A stretch of DNA of 64,000 nucleotides from Cohaesibacter marisflavi (GTDB taxonomy: Bacteria; Pseudomonadota; Alphaproteobacteria; Rhizobiales; Cohaesibacteraceae): NCBI RefSeq assembly GCF_900115225.1, contig NZ_FOVR01000008.1, forward strand, positions 62,001-126,000. Direction: 5' to 3'. The position numbers and the translations under genes are program-made. This document shows, piece after piece, positions 33,610-42,615 of the stretch. Position 1 is the first letter of the stretch. Each line of letters begins with the position of its first letter. The notes below the pieces were generated by a model. The model did not search any database, was not told the DNA's origin, and saw only the letters and a list, made by a program, of their open reading frames with translations.

Positions 33610-34725
33610 ATGGCATCCCTATCAATAAGAAATGCGGTCAAACGCTTTGGGGCGGTCGAGGTCATCAAGAATGTATCCCTCGATCTCAATGATGGTGAAT
33701 TCCTCGTTCTCCTTGGCGCCTCGGGGTGTGGCAAATCCACTCTGTTGAATATGATTGCCGGTCTGGAGAATATCACGGAAGGAGAAATCCGGATCGGAGA
33801 TCGGGTCGTCAATGATGTGCATCCCAAGGACCGAGACATCGCGATGGTGTTCCAGTCCTATGCGCTCTATCCGAATATGACCGTGGAGAAAAACATAGCC
33901 TTCGGTCTGGAGATGCGCGGCATCCCGAAGGAGGAACGCAACAAGCTGGTGTCGGAAGTGGCGACCATGTTGCAGATTGATCACTTGCTGGACCGGAAAC
34001 CGGCGCAGCTTTCGGGCGGTCAGAGGCAGCGCGTAGCCATGGGGCGGGCCCTTGTGCGTCGGCCGGAAATCTTCCTGTTCGATGAGCCACTGTCGAACCT
34101 TGATGCCAAGTTGCGTCTTGAAATGCGCACGGAAATCAAACGTTTGCACAAGGAACTTAACGCTACGATCGTGTATGTGACTCATGACCAGATCGAAGCC
34201 ATGACGCTGGCGGACCGGATTGCCATCCTTAAGGACGGTATCGTGCAGCAATATGCGACACCGGCAGAGATCTATAACAAACCTACCAACGTCTTTATCG
34301 CCAGTCTGGTCGGGTCACCGCCGATGAATTTTCTCAATGCGCGGCTTGAAACCGTGGATGATGATGTGGTGGCCCATGTTCCGCTGACCAAAGATCCCGA
34401 CGGTCAAAAGCTTGATCTTTCGCTCAAGGGCTATGACTCCGATTTGTCCGCCTATATCGGCAAGGAGGTCATAATCGGCATTCGTCCTGAAAATATCAGC
34501 TACACCGAAGAACCTGTAAAGGATGGCCATGAAGTGGTTCAAGGTGAAGTGGATGTTGTCGAGCCAACAGGGGCTGATACTCTCTGCCACATCAAATGGG
34601 GCATCAACTCGGTGCTGGCCCGCATCAACAACCGCATCGATGTTGCTATCGGAGACAAGTTCAATTGTGCAATCGATATGAAGCGCACCAATGTCTTCGA
34701 TAAGAAAACGGAAACGCGTATCTGA
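33610..34725 (+). CDS. ABC transporter ATP-binding protein (MalK/GtsD-like)
   Basis: A 371-residue sugar-import ATPase. Walker A GASGCGKST is at residues 36-44, signature LSGGQRQR from 134 and Walker B FDEP with Asp158. The Q-loop FQSYALYPN and VTHDQIEAMTLADR are present, and a MalK-type regulatory domain with GIRPENI fills the last 130 residues. It resembles the ATPase at 7147 in length and motif spacing, so the two could be interchangeable. A strong AGGAGAAG precedes the ATG. Confidence 0.92.
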   Translation: MASLSIRNAVKRFGAVEVIKNVSLDLNDGEFLVLLGASGCGKSTLLNMIAGLENITEGEIRIGDRVVNDVHPKDRDIAMVFQSYALYPNMTVEKNIAFGLEMRGIPKEERNKLVSEVATMLQIDHLLDRKPAQLSGGQRQRVAMGRALVRRPEIFLFDEPLSNLDAKLRLEMRTEIKRLHKELNATIVYVTHDQIEAMTLADRIAILKDGIVQQYATPAEIYNKPTNVFIASLVGSPPMNFLNARLETVDDDVVAHVPLTKDPDGQKLDLSLKGYDSDLSAYIGKEVIIGIRPENISYTEEPVKDGHEVVQGEVDVVEPTGADTLCHIKWGINSVLARINNRIDVAIGDKFNCAIDMKRTNVFDKKTETRI

Positions 34726-34749
34726 AGCGCTCACTGGATTTTAAACAAA

Positions 34750-34782
34750 AAAGCCGGTCAAGAGATGGCTCTGACCGGCTTT
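34750..34782. terminator. Bidirectional terminator after the gts operon
   Basis: AAAGCCGGTCA and TGACCGGCTTT form a perfect 11-bp stem with an 11-nt loop, 24 nt after the ATPase stop codon. An A-rich run on the left gives a T-run for leftward transcripts; the rightward side continues TTTCC. It lies between convergent genes. Confidence 0.75.
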
Positions 34783-34902
34783 CCTTATAGAGAGGTTTGT
34801 CATACGGGTGACTGGCCTCTCAGTCGGGTCGCGCCTTTGGCTCACTTTAATCCCCACATTAAGTGGCGATTGGCGCCTACCCGATACAATATGCCAATTG
34901 GT

Positions 34903-35793
34903 TCAAATCATCGGGCTATTCCCCAGATCCGCGTAAATGCGTGGTAGCATCTCGCCAAGGCGGGTAAACTCTCGTAAGCAATGCTGGGCGAGACCTTTCA
35001 CCGCTGGCGCAGGAACCGCTCTGTCCGGTGGGAGCATGAGGCGAGGTTTGCCATCTCTGATCAGATAGCCCATCCAGAAACGCGTACGGTGTTCAAGGCC
35101 CAGTTCTGTTTTCCGGAAGGAATGGCACATGATGGCTGGTGCCGGTATTGCATCCTTTGCTGCTCCAACCGGTTTGGACAACCCGAAACCTCCTGCAAAG
35201 GCGGCTATGTTGGGCTCCCTGAAGCGCTCTATGTCGAACCCGAAATCTTGAGGCGAGAGGAATTGAATGGCGATATTCTCCATGCCACCGCCGGCGTCTT
35301 CTGTCACATAGTGCACCCTGCCCCAATTTCGCTTTGAAAGCGGAATGCTCTCATCCAGCAGCCGCTCTCTATCTTCTGGAGAGACTTGAGTGTCCGCGTG
35401 GCAATCGGGATACCAGAGGCGATAGTGCAGACCTTCGAGCGGATGCCAGACAAACCACCAATCGATCATGTCCGTCGTGACATCGGGGTAGAGCATTTTG
35501 TTGGCAATGAAACCGGCTCCGTTGGGCAGTATACACCAGCCTGTTTCCGTTTCCAGATATCCCGGATCGAGAAGATCATTGATCTGGTCTGGTAAAATCG
35601 CCTTTTGAGGATTACAGGGTTCGTCTATCAGTGCGAGTTGCGACGGATCGGGTTCAGGAATGGCTTCCTTAAAATATTTGGCCAAGGGGCCTGCCAGTTC
35701 TGCGTCTGTAAGAGGTAGTCTGGCTGTCTTTTGCGCTGCTTGCGCGAAATACAGATCGGAGTCTATGGCGGGAAAAGGCGTTGGCTCAAGCAT
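34903..35793 (-). CDS. PhlG/phloretin-hydrolase-like C-C bond hydrolase
   Basis: A 296-residue protein with the pattern of the DAPG hydrolase (PhlG) family, metal-dependent enzymes that cut an acyl group off phloroglucinol-type rings. Key stretches are ETGWCILPNGAGFIANKML, DWWFVWHPLEGLHYRLWYPD and HRTRFWMGYLI. Probable metal ligands are His271 and Glu275 (HCLRE, matching the HxxxE pair near 270 in PhlG), with Glu165 and a histidine near 132. The ATG at 35793 has AAGGA eight bases upstream; the longer GTG start at 35817 does not. It is divergent from a LysR gene. The natural substrate here is unknown. Confidence 0.78.
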   Translation of the reverse strand: MLEPTPFPAIDSDLYFAQAAQKTARLPLTDAELAGPLAKYFKEAIPEPDPSQLALIDEPCNPQKAILPDQINDLLDPGYLETETGWCILPNGAGFIANKMLYPDVTTDMIDWWFVWHPLEGLHYRLWYPDCHADTQVSPEDRERLLDESIPLSKRNWGRVHYVTEDAGGGMENIAIQFLSPQDFGFDIERFREPNIAAFAGGFGLSKPVGAAKDAIPAPAIMCHSFRKTELGLEHRTRFWMGYLIRDGKPRLMLPPDRAVPAPAVKGLAQHCLREFTRLGEMLPRIYADLGNSPMI

Positions 35794-36006
35794 CCAGACA
35801 GTCCTTTCTGATACCACGCTTTGTCAAGGCCCAGTGCGTCAAGTGTAACTCTCTGAGGTCCACGTGATCCTCCCGTATCTCGAAGTCCCGAACACTATCC
35901 TTAAATCTGTTTCTAATCGGATAGAGGGCATAAAATATTTTTTCAACCATAATTTGGCGTAAAGGTTTGGGTTTATTGACTTAGTCCCTTTGCTCGGTGC
36001 TGATTT

Positions 36007-36047
36007 TATGAGTATCGTCAGTGAAAGACCAATCAGTGAAACTCATA
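36007..36047. promoter_or_regulatory. Repeat cluster in hydrolase-LysR divergent promoter
   Basis: An inverted repeat TATGAGT (36007-36013) and ACTCATA (36041-36047) encloses two direct copies of TCAGTGAAA (36018-36026 and 36033-36041), spaced 15 bp. It ends 19 nt before the LysR start codon. This looks like a multi-site operator for the LysR protein. Confidence 0.5.
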
Positions 36048-36066
36048 GGCGAAATAAGTCATATTG

Positions 36067-36972
36067 ATGGATAAGTTTGATCTCAATCTTCTGCGGAGCC
36101 TTCAGCTTTTGCTCAAAACATGCAATGTGACACTGGCTGCAAAGGCCCAAGGCGTGAGCCAGTCTGCCATGAGTTACAATCTGGCTCGACTGCGCACCCA
36201 TTTTGGGGATGAACTCTTGACCCGTCAGGGCGGCAAAATGGTTATGACTCCATTTGCGCACGGGCTTCAATCACCCCTTGAGGAGGTATTTGCCAGTCTG
36301 GAAGCGCTTACCGTCAAGGATAAGTCTCTGGATCTTGCCCAGTGTCATGAGAGTTTTGTCATTGCGCTGCCAGATATCGCTGAAGCCGATTTTGCACCCG
36401 GATTGTTGGCTCTGGTCCGAAGAGAAGCGCCTAACATGACGTTGCATTTTAACCCTCTTGGGTCGATTGATGTCTATGATGAGCTCGATAGTGGCTCCAT
36501 TCATTTCGCAATCGGAGCCTATCTGGAAGGACGTGTGCACCATAAGCGGAAACTCATGTTTTATGAGCAATTCCTTTGCCTTTACAATCCAGCATTTTTC
36601 GACGAGATCTTGCCTGATGAGCAAGAACAATGGTTGGCCTTGCCGCATTTGGTCATGCAGGAAAGCAAGGGCGAGCCGGATCCGCTGCGGCGGGCTTTGG
36701 GCAAAACCTACAAGCGGCTCAAAGTGGCGGCTACCACATCACGGCTAATGCTTGTTCCGCATCTGATAAAGCAAGCGCCAGTGGTTTCCACTCTGCCCTC
36801 AAGCATTGCCATGCGCTTTGCTCAGCAGCATGGCTTTAAGGTAGCGGTGCCGCCGTTTAAGCTCAAGGAAGTTCCTATAGCGCTTGTCTGGCATGCCTCC
36901 TTTGATAAGTCTCCGGCGCATGTCTGGCTGCGGAATACCATCAGTAACTCTTTTCATCCCACCCATGGTTAG
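36067..36972 (+). CDS. LysR-family transcriptional regulator
   Basis: A 301-residue regulator. The N-terminal winged helix is FDLNLLRSLQLLLKTCNVTL through AAKAQGVSQSAMSYNLARLR, the NodD/NahR-like form in which the first segment reads DLNLL. The effector domain follows (from about residue 90). The ATG at 36067 is used; a TTG codon directly before it also reads as a start. It is transcribed away from the PhlG-like hydrolase across a 270-nt spacer and most likely controls that gene in response to its aromatic substrate. Confidence 0.88.
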   Translation: MDKFDLNLLRSLQLLLKTCNVTLAAKAQGVSQSAMSYNLARLRTHFGDELLTRQGGKMVMTPFAHGLQSPLEEVFASLEALTVKDKSLDLAQCHESFVIALPDIAEADFAPGLLALVRREAPNMTLHFNPLGSIDVYDELDSGSIHFAIGAYLEGRVHHKRKLMFYEQFLCLYNPAFFDEILPDEQEQWLALPHLVMQESKGEPDPLRRALGKTYKRLKVAATTSRLMLVPHLIKQAPVVSTLPSSIAMRFAQQHGFKVAVPPFKLKEVPIALVWHASFDKSPAHVWLRNTISNSFHPTHG

Positions 36973-37033
36973 GCAGGTTTGTATCGGTTCCGATCTGGAG
37001 AGAGGAGCGTTATGAGAGGGGGGGCTCAAAAAA

Positions 37034-37065
37034 AATGAGGCCCGACCTGTTGGCTGGACCTCATT
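37034..37065. terminator. Hairpin flanked by an A-run (leftward terminator-like)
   Basis: AATGAGG and CCTCATT form a 7-bp stem with an 18-nt loop. Eight A's precede it on the plus strand, which is a T-run for leftward transcription. It may stop transcripts that read past the 37435 terminator, or close the LysR transcript on the plus strand. Confidence 0.45.
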
Positions 37066-37434
37066 GACAGCAATCGTTAGAACGGGTCCCCCAAATAAAA
37101 CGGCTCCTGGAGTGCTGCCCTGGAAACTTCTGGTGATAAAATATCAACGTTATGGATTTTGCGCCAACTCAACTCAAAAAGCAAGTCTAGAAATGTACCA
37201 GTTCAATTGCATATTCTTTAAAATATATACTTTAGGATAAAATGTTTGTTGATTTTTTGGACTCTTGTTCCATGTATTAGGTGCTGTTTGATTATGATTT
37301 TAATGAGATATTCTCGTTATTAAGCCTGTTGGGCGTATTTTTTATAAATAAACGAAAATAGAATGGGACATCTATTCTCAATTCTCGGGAAAGCGGGCGA
37401 AATGTTGGTTGGGTGAGTGTTCTGAATACAAAAA

Positions 37435-37465
37435 TCCCCCGAGACATTATGTCACGAGGGCTTTT
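37435..37465. terminator. Terminator at the 3' end of the BMP operon
   Basis: A stem with the core GACAT-T-ATGTC and outer GC-rich arms (CCCCCGA and ACGAGGG, imperfect) is followed on the plus strand by CTTTTTT and on the minus strand by ATTTTT. It ends about 35 nt beyond the BMP-protein stop codon and probably terminates that leftward operon. Confidence 0.6.
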
Positions 37466-37500
37466 TTATTCAGAAATGGCTAAGAGCCGAGTTCTGCATA

Positions 37501-38571
37501 TTATTGCGGAACTTTGCCGTCGATGCCCTGAACGTACCAGTTCATGCCGAGCAGAGTGCCGTCGTCAAGGGTTTCGCCTTCTTTGACCGCCAGGGTGCCG
37601 TCCTGCTTGTAGACCGGGCCGTCAAATGGATGCAGCTCGCCAGACTTGATCTTTGCTTCGGTTTCAGCGGCCATTTTGGCAACGTCTTCCGGCATGTTGG
37701 TGAAGTCTGCCATGTGAACCATTTCCATGTCAAAGCCACCCCAGGTGTCTTCAGACTTCCAGGAGCCATCCATGACGGCCTGAACGCGGGAAATGTAGTA
37801 TTCGTCCCAATGGTCGACAATCGCCGTCAGCTGGTTTTTCGGAGCAAACTTGATCATGTCGGAAGCCTGACCGAAGCCAACCACACCGCGTTCTGCTGCT
37901 ACCTGCAAAGGTGCTGCGGAATCAGTGTGTTGAACCAGGATGTCGGCGCCTTGGTCGATGAGTGCTTTGGCCGCGTCAGCTTCCTTGCCCGGGTCGAACC
38001 AGCTGTTGATCCAGATGATCTTGACCTTGATGTCCGGATCGATAGACTGTGCGCCCAGCATGAAAGAGTTGATGCCGCGAATAACTTCCGGAATCGGGGT
38101 TGCGCCGATGTAACCAACAATCTTGGACTTGGTCATCTTGGCTGCGATCTGACCGATCACATAGCGGCCTTCATAGAAACGGGCAGCATAGGTGGATACG
38201 TTGTCAGCGCGTTTATAGCCGGTTGCGTGTTCGAACTTCACGTCAGGGTATTTCTTGGCTACCTTCACGGTCGGGTTCATGTAACCGAAAGACGTGGTGA
38301 AGATGATGTCGTTGCCTGCGCGAGCCAGCTTTTCGATAACGCGTTCAGCGTCCGGGCCTTCAGAAACGCTTTCGACATAGGTGGTTTCAACCTTGTCGCC
38401 GAATTTCTTTTCGATAGCCTGACGGCCCTGATCGTGCTGATAGGACCAGCCCATGTCTCCCACTGGTCCGACATAAACAAAGCCGACTTTGGTTTTGTCT
38501 GCAGCCTGTGCCCCCAGAGAGGCGGTCAGGCCGAGAGCGACGGCTGCTGCCGCTGCGAATAGTTTACGCAT
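37501..38571 (-). CDS. BMP-family substrate-binding protein (nucleoside/purine uptake)
   Basis: A 356-residue periplasmic protein of the BMP/Med (BmpA, PnrA) family, which bind nucleosides or purines. The signal peptide (MRKLFAAAAAVALGL, ending GAQA before ADKTKVG) has no lipobox cysteine, so the protein is soluble rather than a lipoprotein. Family segments are VGFVYVGPVGDMGWSYQHDQ and ADILVQHTDSAAPLQVAAER. The ATG at 38571 has GAGGG nine bases upstream. It is the last gene of a leftward operon after an ATPase and two permeases, 148 nt behind them. Confidence 0.88.
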   Translation of the reverse strand: MRKLFAAAAAVALGLTASLGAQAADKTKVGFVYVGPVGDMGWSYQHDQGRQAIEKKFGDKVETTYVESVSEGPDAERVIEKLARAGNDIIFTTSFGYMNPTVKVAKKYPDVKFEHATGYKRADNVSTYAARFYEGRYVIGQIAAKMTKSKIVGYIGATPIPEVIRGINSFMLGAQSIDPDIKVKIIWINSWFDPGKEADAAKALIDQGADILVQHTDSAAPLQVAAERGVVGFGQASDMIKFAPKNQLTAIVDHWDEYYISRVQAVMDGSWKSEDTWGGFDMEMVHMADFTNMPEDVAKMAAETEAKIKSGELHPFDGPVYKQDGTLAVKEGETLDDGTLLGMNWYVQGIDGKVPQ

Positions 38572-38718
38572 ATGTTGCATCCCTCTTTCATTGCCTGATC
38601 CGATGGTTCGGATCATGTTCTGAGACTTGTCTCTTTTATCGCGCGCTGCCCTCACAAAAAGACCAGAGCGCTGTTTGTTGCTGCCAACTATGGCAGAAAG
38701 CGACCAAAAGCTTGGCCG

Positions 38719-39639
38719 TCAACGGTCTGGAACAAAGGATTGTCCCAGACAGGAAGGTGTATTGACCCGAGCCACTGTGCGGTTGCGGGAAATGAAAACC
38801 AATGCGACGATTGTTGCGAGATAGGGCAAGGCCGATAGTAGCTGCGAAGGCACTTCCCAGCCAGCGCCTTGCGCATGGAACTGTAAGATCAGAACTGCAC
38901 CAAACAGATAGGCTCCGGCGATTGTACGCCATGGTAGCCAGGAGGCGAACACAACCAGCGCCAGTGCGATCCAGCCGCGGCCTGCTGTCATGTTTTCGAT
39001 CCACAAGTTGGTGTAGACGAGCGATAGATATGAGCCAGAGAGACCGGAGCAAACGCCGCCGAACAGAACGGCATAAAGGCGCACCCGGTTGACATTGTAA
39101 CCCAGAGCATGGGCGGAGTTATGGTTTTCGCCCACAGATCGCAAGATGAGGCCCGTGCGACTCTTGAACAGGAACCAGCTTACGCCGAAGACGAGCGCAA
39201 TGGTCATATAAAACAGGATGTCCTGATTGAATATGGCGTCTCCGATGACGGGGATGTCAGATAGAACCGGAATATCAAGGGTCGGGAGTTTGACGCCGGG
39301 TGTGCCAACATAATGCTCGCCGATCATGCCGGAAAAGCCCAAACCCAGCAGACTGAGCGCTAGGCCGGTCGCATATTGGTTGGCCACCAGGCCCAAGGTC
39401 AGGAACGCAAAGAGTAGCGCCATGACTGCGCCCCCTGCGATACCGGCCAGAATGCCCAGATAGGGGTTGCCGGTGGTCAGCGATGTGGCAAAGGCACAGA
39501 CCGCACCCATGATCATCATGCCTTCGACACCGAGATTGAGAACGCCGGACCGTTCCACGACAAGCTCACCGATTGCGGCAAGCAGAAGCGGGGTTGAGGC
39601 CGTTACAATAGAGACAAGCAAGGCATCTGCGAATTCCAT
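38719..39639 (-). CDS. Nucleoside ABC transporter permease 2 (NupC/YufQ type)
   Basis: A 306-residue permease of the BPD_transp_2 class with about eight to ten membrane segments. The signature GVLNLGVEGMMIMGAVCAFA near residues 30-50 is typical of the second permease of BMP-linked importers. The ATG at 39639 shares a base with the preceding stop; an in-frame ATG 36 bases earlier would overlap more. The chain ends in a charged tail after the last helix. Confidence 0.88.
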   Translation of the reverse strand: MEFADALLVSIVTASTPLLLAAIGELVVERSGVLNLGVEGMMIMGAVCAFATSLTTGNPYLGILAGIAGGAVMALLFAFLTLGLVANQYATGLALSLLGLGFSGMIGEHYVGTPGVKLPTLDIPVLSDIPVIGDAIFNQDILFYMTIALVFGVSWFLFKSRTGLILRSVGENHNSAHALGYNVNRVRLYAVLFGGVCSGLSGSYLSLVYTNLWIENMTAGRGWIALALVVFASWLPWRTIAGAYLFGAVLILQFHAQGAGWEVPSQLLSALPYLATIVALVFISRNRTVARVNTPSCLGQSFVPDR

Positions 39640-40727
39640 CAGGCGACCTCTTTTGCGCGCAGCTTGTTGCGCCACACAATGCGTATACGATAGTGAATGA
39701 GCGTGTCACAGGCCAGAACATAGAAGAGCAGAATGCCCTGGAATGCCTTGGCTGTTTTTTCCGAAATGCCTAGATCAACCTGTGCGGCCTCGCCACCCAG
39801 ATAGGAAAGAGCTAGCAACAGGCCAGCAAAGATGGCGCCAATCGGGTTGAGGCGGCCCAGAAAGGCCACGATGATGGCAGTGAAGCCATAGCCCGGCGAA
39901 ATGGTCGGACGCAGTTGGCCAATTGGTCCGGCAACCTCGAGAATACCGGCAAGCCCTGTGAGCGCGCCAGACACGACGAAGGCGAACACGGTCATCTTTT
40001 CCTTTGAGAAACCGGCAAAGTTCCCTGCCCTCGGTGTTTCGCCGATGACCTTGATTTCAAAGCCTTTCAGCGTGCGGATGAAGAGCACGAAGACAAGGAT
40101 TGCAGCAACGACGGCGAATACCGCGCCGATATGCATCCGCCCACCTTCAAACAGGCTTGGCGTCAGCGCATAATCATTGAACAGGCGGCTTTCTGGGAAA
40201 TTGTAACCATCCGGGTCTTTCCATGGGCCACGCACGAGGAAATCGAGGAACAGCAGCGCCACATAGGTGAGCATCAGGCTGGTCAGGATTTCGTTGGTGG
40301 CAAAGCGGTTCTTAAGCAAGGCCGGAATATAGGCAAATAGCCCGCCGCCGATCGCGCCCATGGCCAGCATGATCGGGAATACGGCATAATTCTGGAAGTC
40401 CGGGAACATGATCGGCAGCACGGAGCCGAAGATGGCTCCCATGGTAAACTGCCCCTCAGCGCCGATGTTCCAGTTGTTCGAGCGGTAGCAGATTGTCAGA
40501 CCCACCGCGATCAGAATGAGTGGTGATGCCTTGACGACCAGCTCCTGAAGACTCCATGGGTCCAGCAGAGGCTCCACGAAATAGACATAGAGGGCCTTGC
40601 CGGGGTTAAAGCCGAGCAGACCAAACATGATGGCGCCGGTGATCAGCGTCAGGATAATCGCCAAAACGGGTGACATGAGGGACATGACTTGGGATGGCGC
40701 GCCGCGCTTTTGCATTTCAAGCCGCAT
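39639..40727 (-). CDS. Nucleoside ABC transporter permease 1 (NupB/YufP type)
   Basis: A 362-residue permease. The motif SNNWNIGAEGQFTMGAIFGS near residues 85-105 is characteristic of the larger permease in purine/nucleoside BMP importers. Around nine membrane segments are visible. The ATG at 40727 has GGAGG five bases upstream and overlaps the end of the ATPase gene by 11 bases, indicating coupled translation. Longer in-frame starts lie inside the ATPase gene. Confidence 0.88.
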   Translation of the reverse strand: MRLEMQKRGAPSQVMSLMSPVLAIILTLITGAIMFGLLGFNPGKALYVYFVEPLLDPWSLQELVVKASPLILIAVGLTICYRSNNWNIGAEGQFTMGAIFGSVLPIMFPDFQNYAVFPIMLAMGAIGGGLFAYIPALLKNRFATNEILTSLMLTYVALLFLDFLVRGPWKDPDGYNFPESRLFNDYALTPSLFEGGRMHIGAVFAVVAAILVFVLFIRTLKGFEIKVIGETPRAGNFAGFSKEKMTVFAFVVSGALTGLAGILEVAGPIGQLRPTISPGYGFTAIIVAFLGRLNPIGAIFAGLLLALSYLGGEAAQVDLGISEKTAKAFQGILLFYVLACDTLIHYRIRIVWRNKLRAKEVA

Positions 40728-42306
40728 TGGAGCCTCCATCTTCGGGCGTTGCCTTGGCGGGGATCGACAGATCAACGTCATCTGGCGCATCGCCGTGGAC
40801 CCCACCCATGAGCAGGCCAACACGTTCAAGGGTCATTTCTTCTACTGGCTTCGCCTCAGAGAGGGAGCCCTTGTTGATGACCGCGATGCGGTCTGCAATT
40901 TCAAAAATCTCGTCAAGATCCTGCGAAATGACCAAAACGGCAGTGCCTTTTCTGGCCAGATCAATCAGCGCTTGACGAATGAGCGCTGCTGCCCCTGCAT
41001 CCACGCCCCATGTGGGCTGGGAGACGATGAGAATGGTCGGGGATCGGTCAATCTCGCGACCGACAACGAATTTTTGCAGGTTGCCACCAGAAAGGCTGCC
41101 TGCATTCGGGTCTGGTTCGCCTTTACGGATATCGAAATTTTCGGCAATTCGCTGACCGACTTTGCCGGTTTTGGTGCGCTTGATGAACATGCCCTTGCGG
41201 GTCATTGATGGCACATCGGAGCCATGGCGGGTCAACAGAACATTTTCTGATAGCCGCAAGGATGGAACAACCGCATGGCTTAGCCGCTCTTCAGGCACGA
41301 AGGCAGCGCCAAGCTTGCGGCGTATGGTGATGCTCTTGTTGCCGACTTTCTGACCATCGATCACAACGGCATCGGCCAGTGTCGCCCGTTCGCCCGAAAT
41401 GGCGTCGAACAACTCGGACTGCCCATTGCCAGCCACACCGGCAATGGCAACGACTTCTCCCCCCTTTAGGGAGAGACAGATATCCTTGAGTTCAATGGCA
41501 AATGGCCCTGATGCGGGTAGATCCAGATGCTCCAGCTGAAGTCTTACCGGGGCATTGGACAGATCGGCTTTCTCGCGCTCAACGGATTTGACGCTCGAGC
41601 CAACCATGAGGCTGGCGAGCGAAGACGCCGTTTCTTGAGACGGCGTGCACTGGGCTACCAGCTTGCCATGACGCAGGATAGTGGCCGTATCACAAATGCG
41701 CTGCACCTCTTCCAGCCTGTGGCTGATATAGAGGATCGAGCGCCCTTCGCTGGCCAGACGCAGCAGCGTTTTGAATAACAATTCAGCTTCTTGCGGGGTC
41801 AAAACGGAGGTTGGTTCATCCATGATGATGAGTTGAGGATCTTGCAGCAGGCACCGTACGATCTCGATGCGCTGGCGTTCCCCGACTGACAGATCTGCTA
41901 CCAGATTGTTCGCCTTGAGAGGCAGCCCATATTCGTTGCTGACCTGCTCAATGCGCTTGGCAAGATCCGACATCTTCTGCCCTTTGGGCAAGGCCAAGGC
42001 GATATTCTCAACAACCGTCATGCTGTCGAACAGGGAAAAATGCTGGAATACCATCCCGATACCGAGCTTACGCGCTTCAGCCGGGTCTTTCAGATGGACT
42101 TTTTTGCCTTTCCAGATGATCTCGCCCGCAGTGGGCTCAAGAGATCCGTAAAGCATTTTAACAAGGGTCGATTTGCCTGCACCATTCTCGCCCAGAAGTG
42201 CGTGGATTTCGCCCGGTTGCACGACAAGATCCACCGCGTCATTGGCCAGCAGAGTGCCAAAGCGCTTGGTAAGGCCTTTGGCTTCAAGAAGGGGAACTGA
42301 TGTCAT
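40717..42306 (-). CDS. Nucleoside ABC transporter ATP-binding protein (NupA/YufO type, two domains)
   Basis: A 529-residue double ATPase. Domain 1 has Walker A GENGAGKST (residues 39-47), signature LSVGERQRIEIV and Walker B LIIMDEPTSVL. Domain 2 has the altered P-loop GVAGNGQSEL, signature LSGGNLQKFVVGREI and a weak Walker B (ILIVSQPTWGVD, where Ser-Gln replaces Asp-Glu). Asymmetric domains are usual in this class. It is the first gene of the leftward operon; the start ATG is preceded by a GTG that reads in frame. Confidence 0.9.
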   Translation of the reverse strand: MTSVPLLEAKGLTKRFGTLLANDAVDLVVQPGEIHALLGENGAGKSTLVKMLYGSLEPTAGEIIWKGKKVHLKDPAEARKLGIGMVFQHFSLFDSMTVVENIALALPKGQKMSDLAKRIEQVSNEYGLPLKANNLVADLSVGERQRIEIVRCLLQDPQLIIMDEPTSVLTPQEAELLFKTLLRLASEGRSILYISHRLEEVQRICDTATILRHGKLVAQCTPSQETASSLASLMVGSSVKSVEREKADLSNAPVRLQLEHLDLPASGPFAIELKDICLSLKGGEVVAIAGVAGNGQSELFDAISGERATLADAVVIDGQKVGNKSITIRRKLGAAFVPEERLSHAVVPSLRLSENVLLTRHGSDVPSMTRKGMFIKRTKTGKVGQRIAENFDIRKGEPDPNAGSLSGGNLQKFVVGREIDRSPTILIVSQPTWGVDAGAAALIRQALIDLARKGTAVLVISQDLDEIFEIADRIAVINKGSLSEAKPVEEMTLERVGLLMGGVHGDAPDDVDLSIPAKATPEDGGSNAA

Positions 42307-42615
42307 CACGACCTGTTTACAGAGCTTGTTTTGAACGATTTCCCATCATTCCCATAAATGCAAAACACTGAATGCTTCTTCAGCAGTCAGTGTAGCGGCG
42401 GAAAATCGCCAATCTTATTACAGCTTGGGTTCACACTCTGTTTAAGTGACAATGAATTGACAATCCATACGCAAAATCCTTTTCGTCGCTAAAATTTTGA
42501 CCTTTTAACGAATTTTTTGAACGGAAATTAATCAGGTCCAATAAATGTGCACAATTAGTGATCAGATGGTCTCTGACTGTTCTCCTTATGCGTCTGATGG
42601 CAGGGTGATTGTTGC
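42307..42615. other. Intergenic region, 309 nt, promoter and leader of nucleoside operon
   Basis: The spacer between the LysR gene's 3' end and the ATPase start. It contains the leader hairpin at 42365 and two direct TGACAAT copies (42447 and 42458, 11 bp apart). I do not see a known purine riboswitch pattern. Confidence 0.5.
42365..42393 (-). repeat. Leader hairpin upstream of nucleoside importer operon
   Basis: ACACTGA and TCAGTGT form a perfect 7-bp stem around a 15-nt inner part that itself pairs GCT with AGC. It is 58 nt ahead of the ATPase start codon, and on the leftward transcript TTT follows it. A leader attenuator is possible. Confidence 0.4.

Larger units (their letters stand above)
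36973..37500. other. Intergenic region, 528 nt, two hairpins, no gene seen
   Basis: AT-rich spacer between the LysR gene and the 3' end of the BMP-family operon. It holds a hairpin at 37034 and a terminator at 37435. The middle (37080-37420) is about two-thirds A+T with no credible reading frame; a small RNA cannot be ruled out. Confidence 0.5.

Noticed and set aside
37504-38562. A 352-codon frame antisense to the BMP-family gene
   Set aside because: Shadow of a well-supported binding protein, with no signal peptide or domain.
42307-42615. A purine riboswitch before the nucleoside importer
   Set aside because: The leader has a hairpin, but the conserved three-way junction elements of purine riboswitches are not visible.
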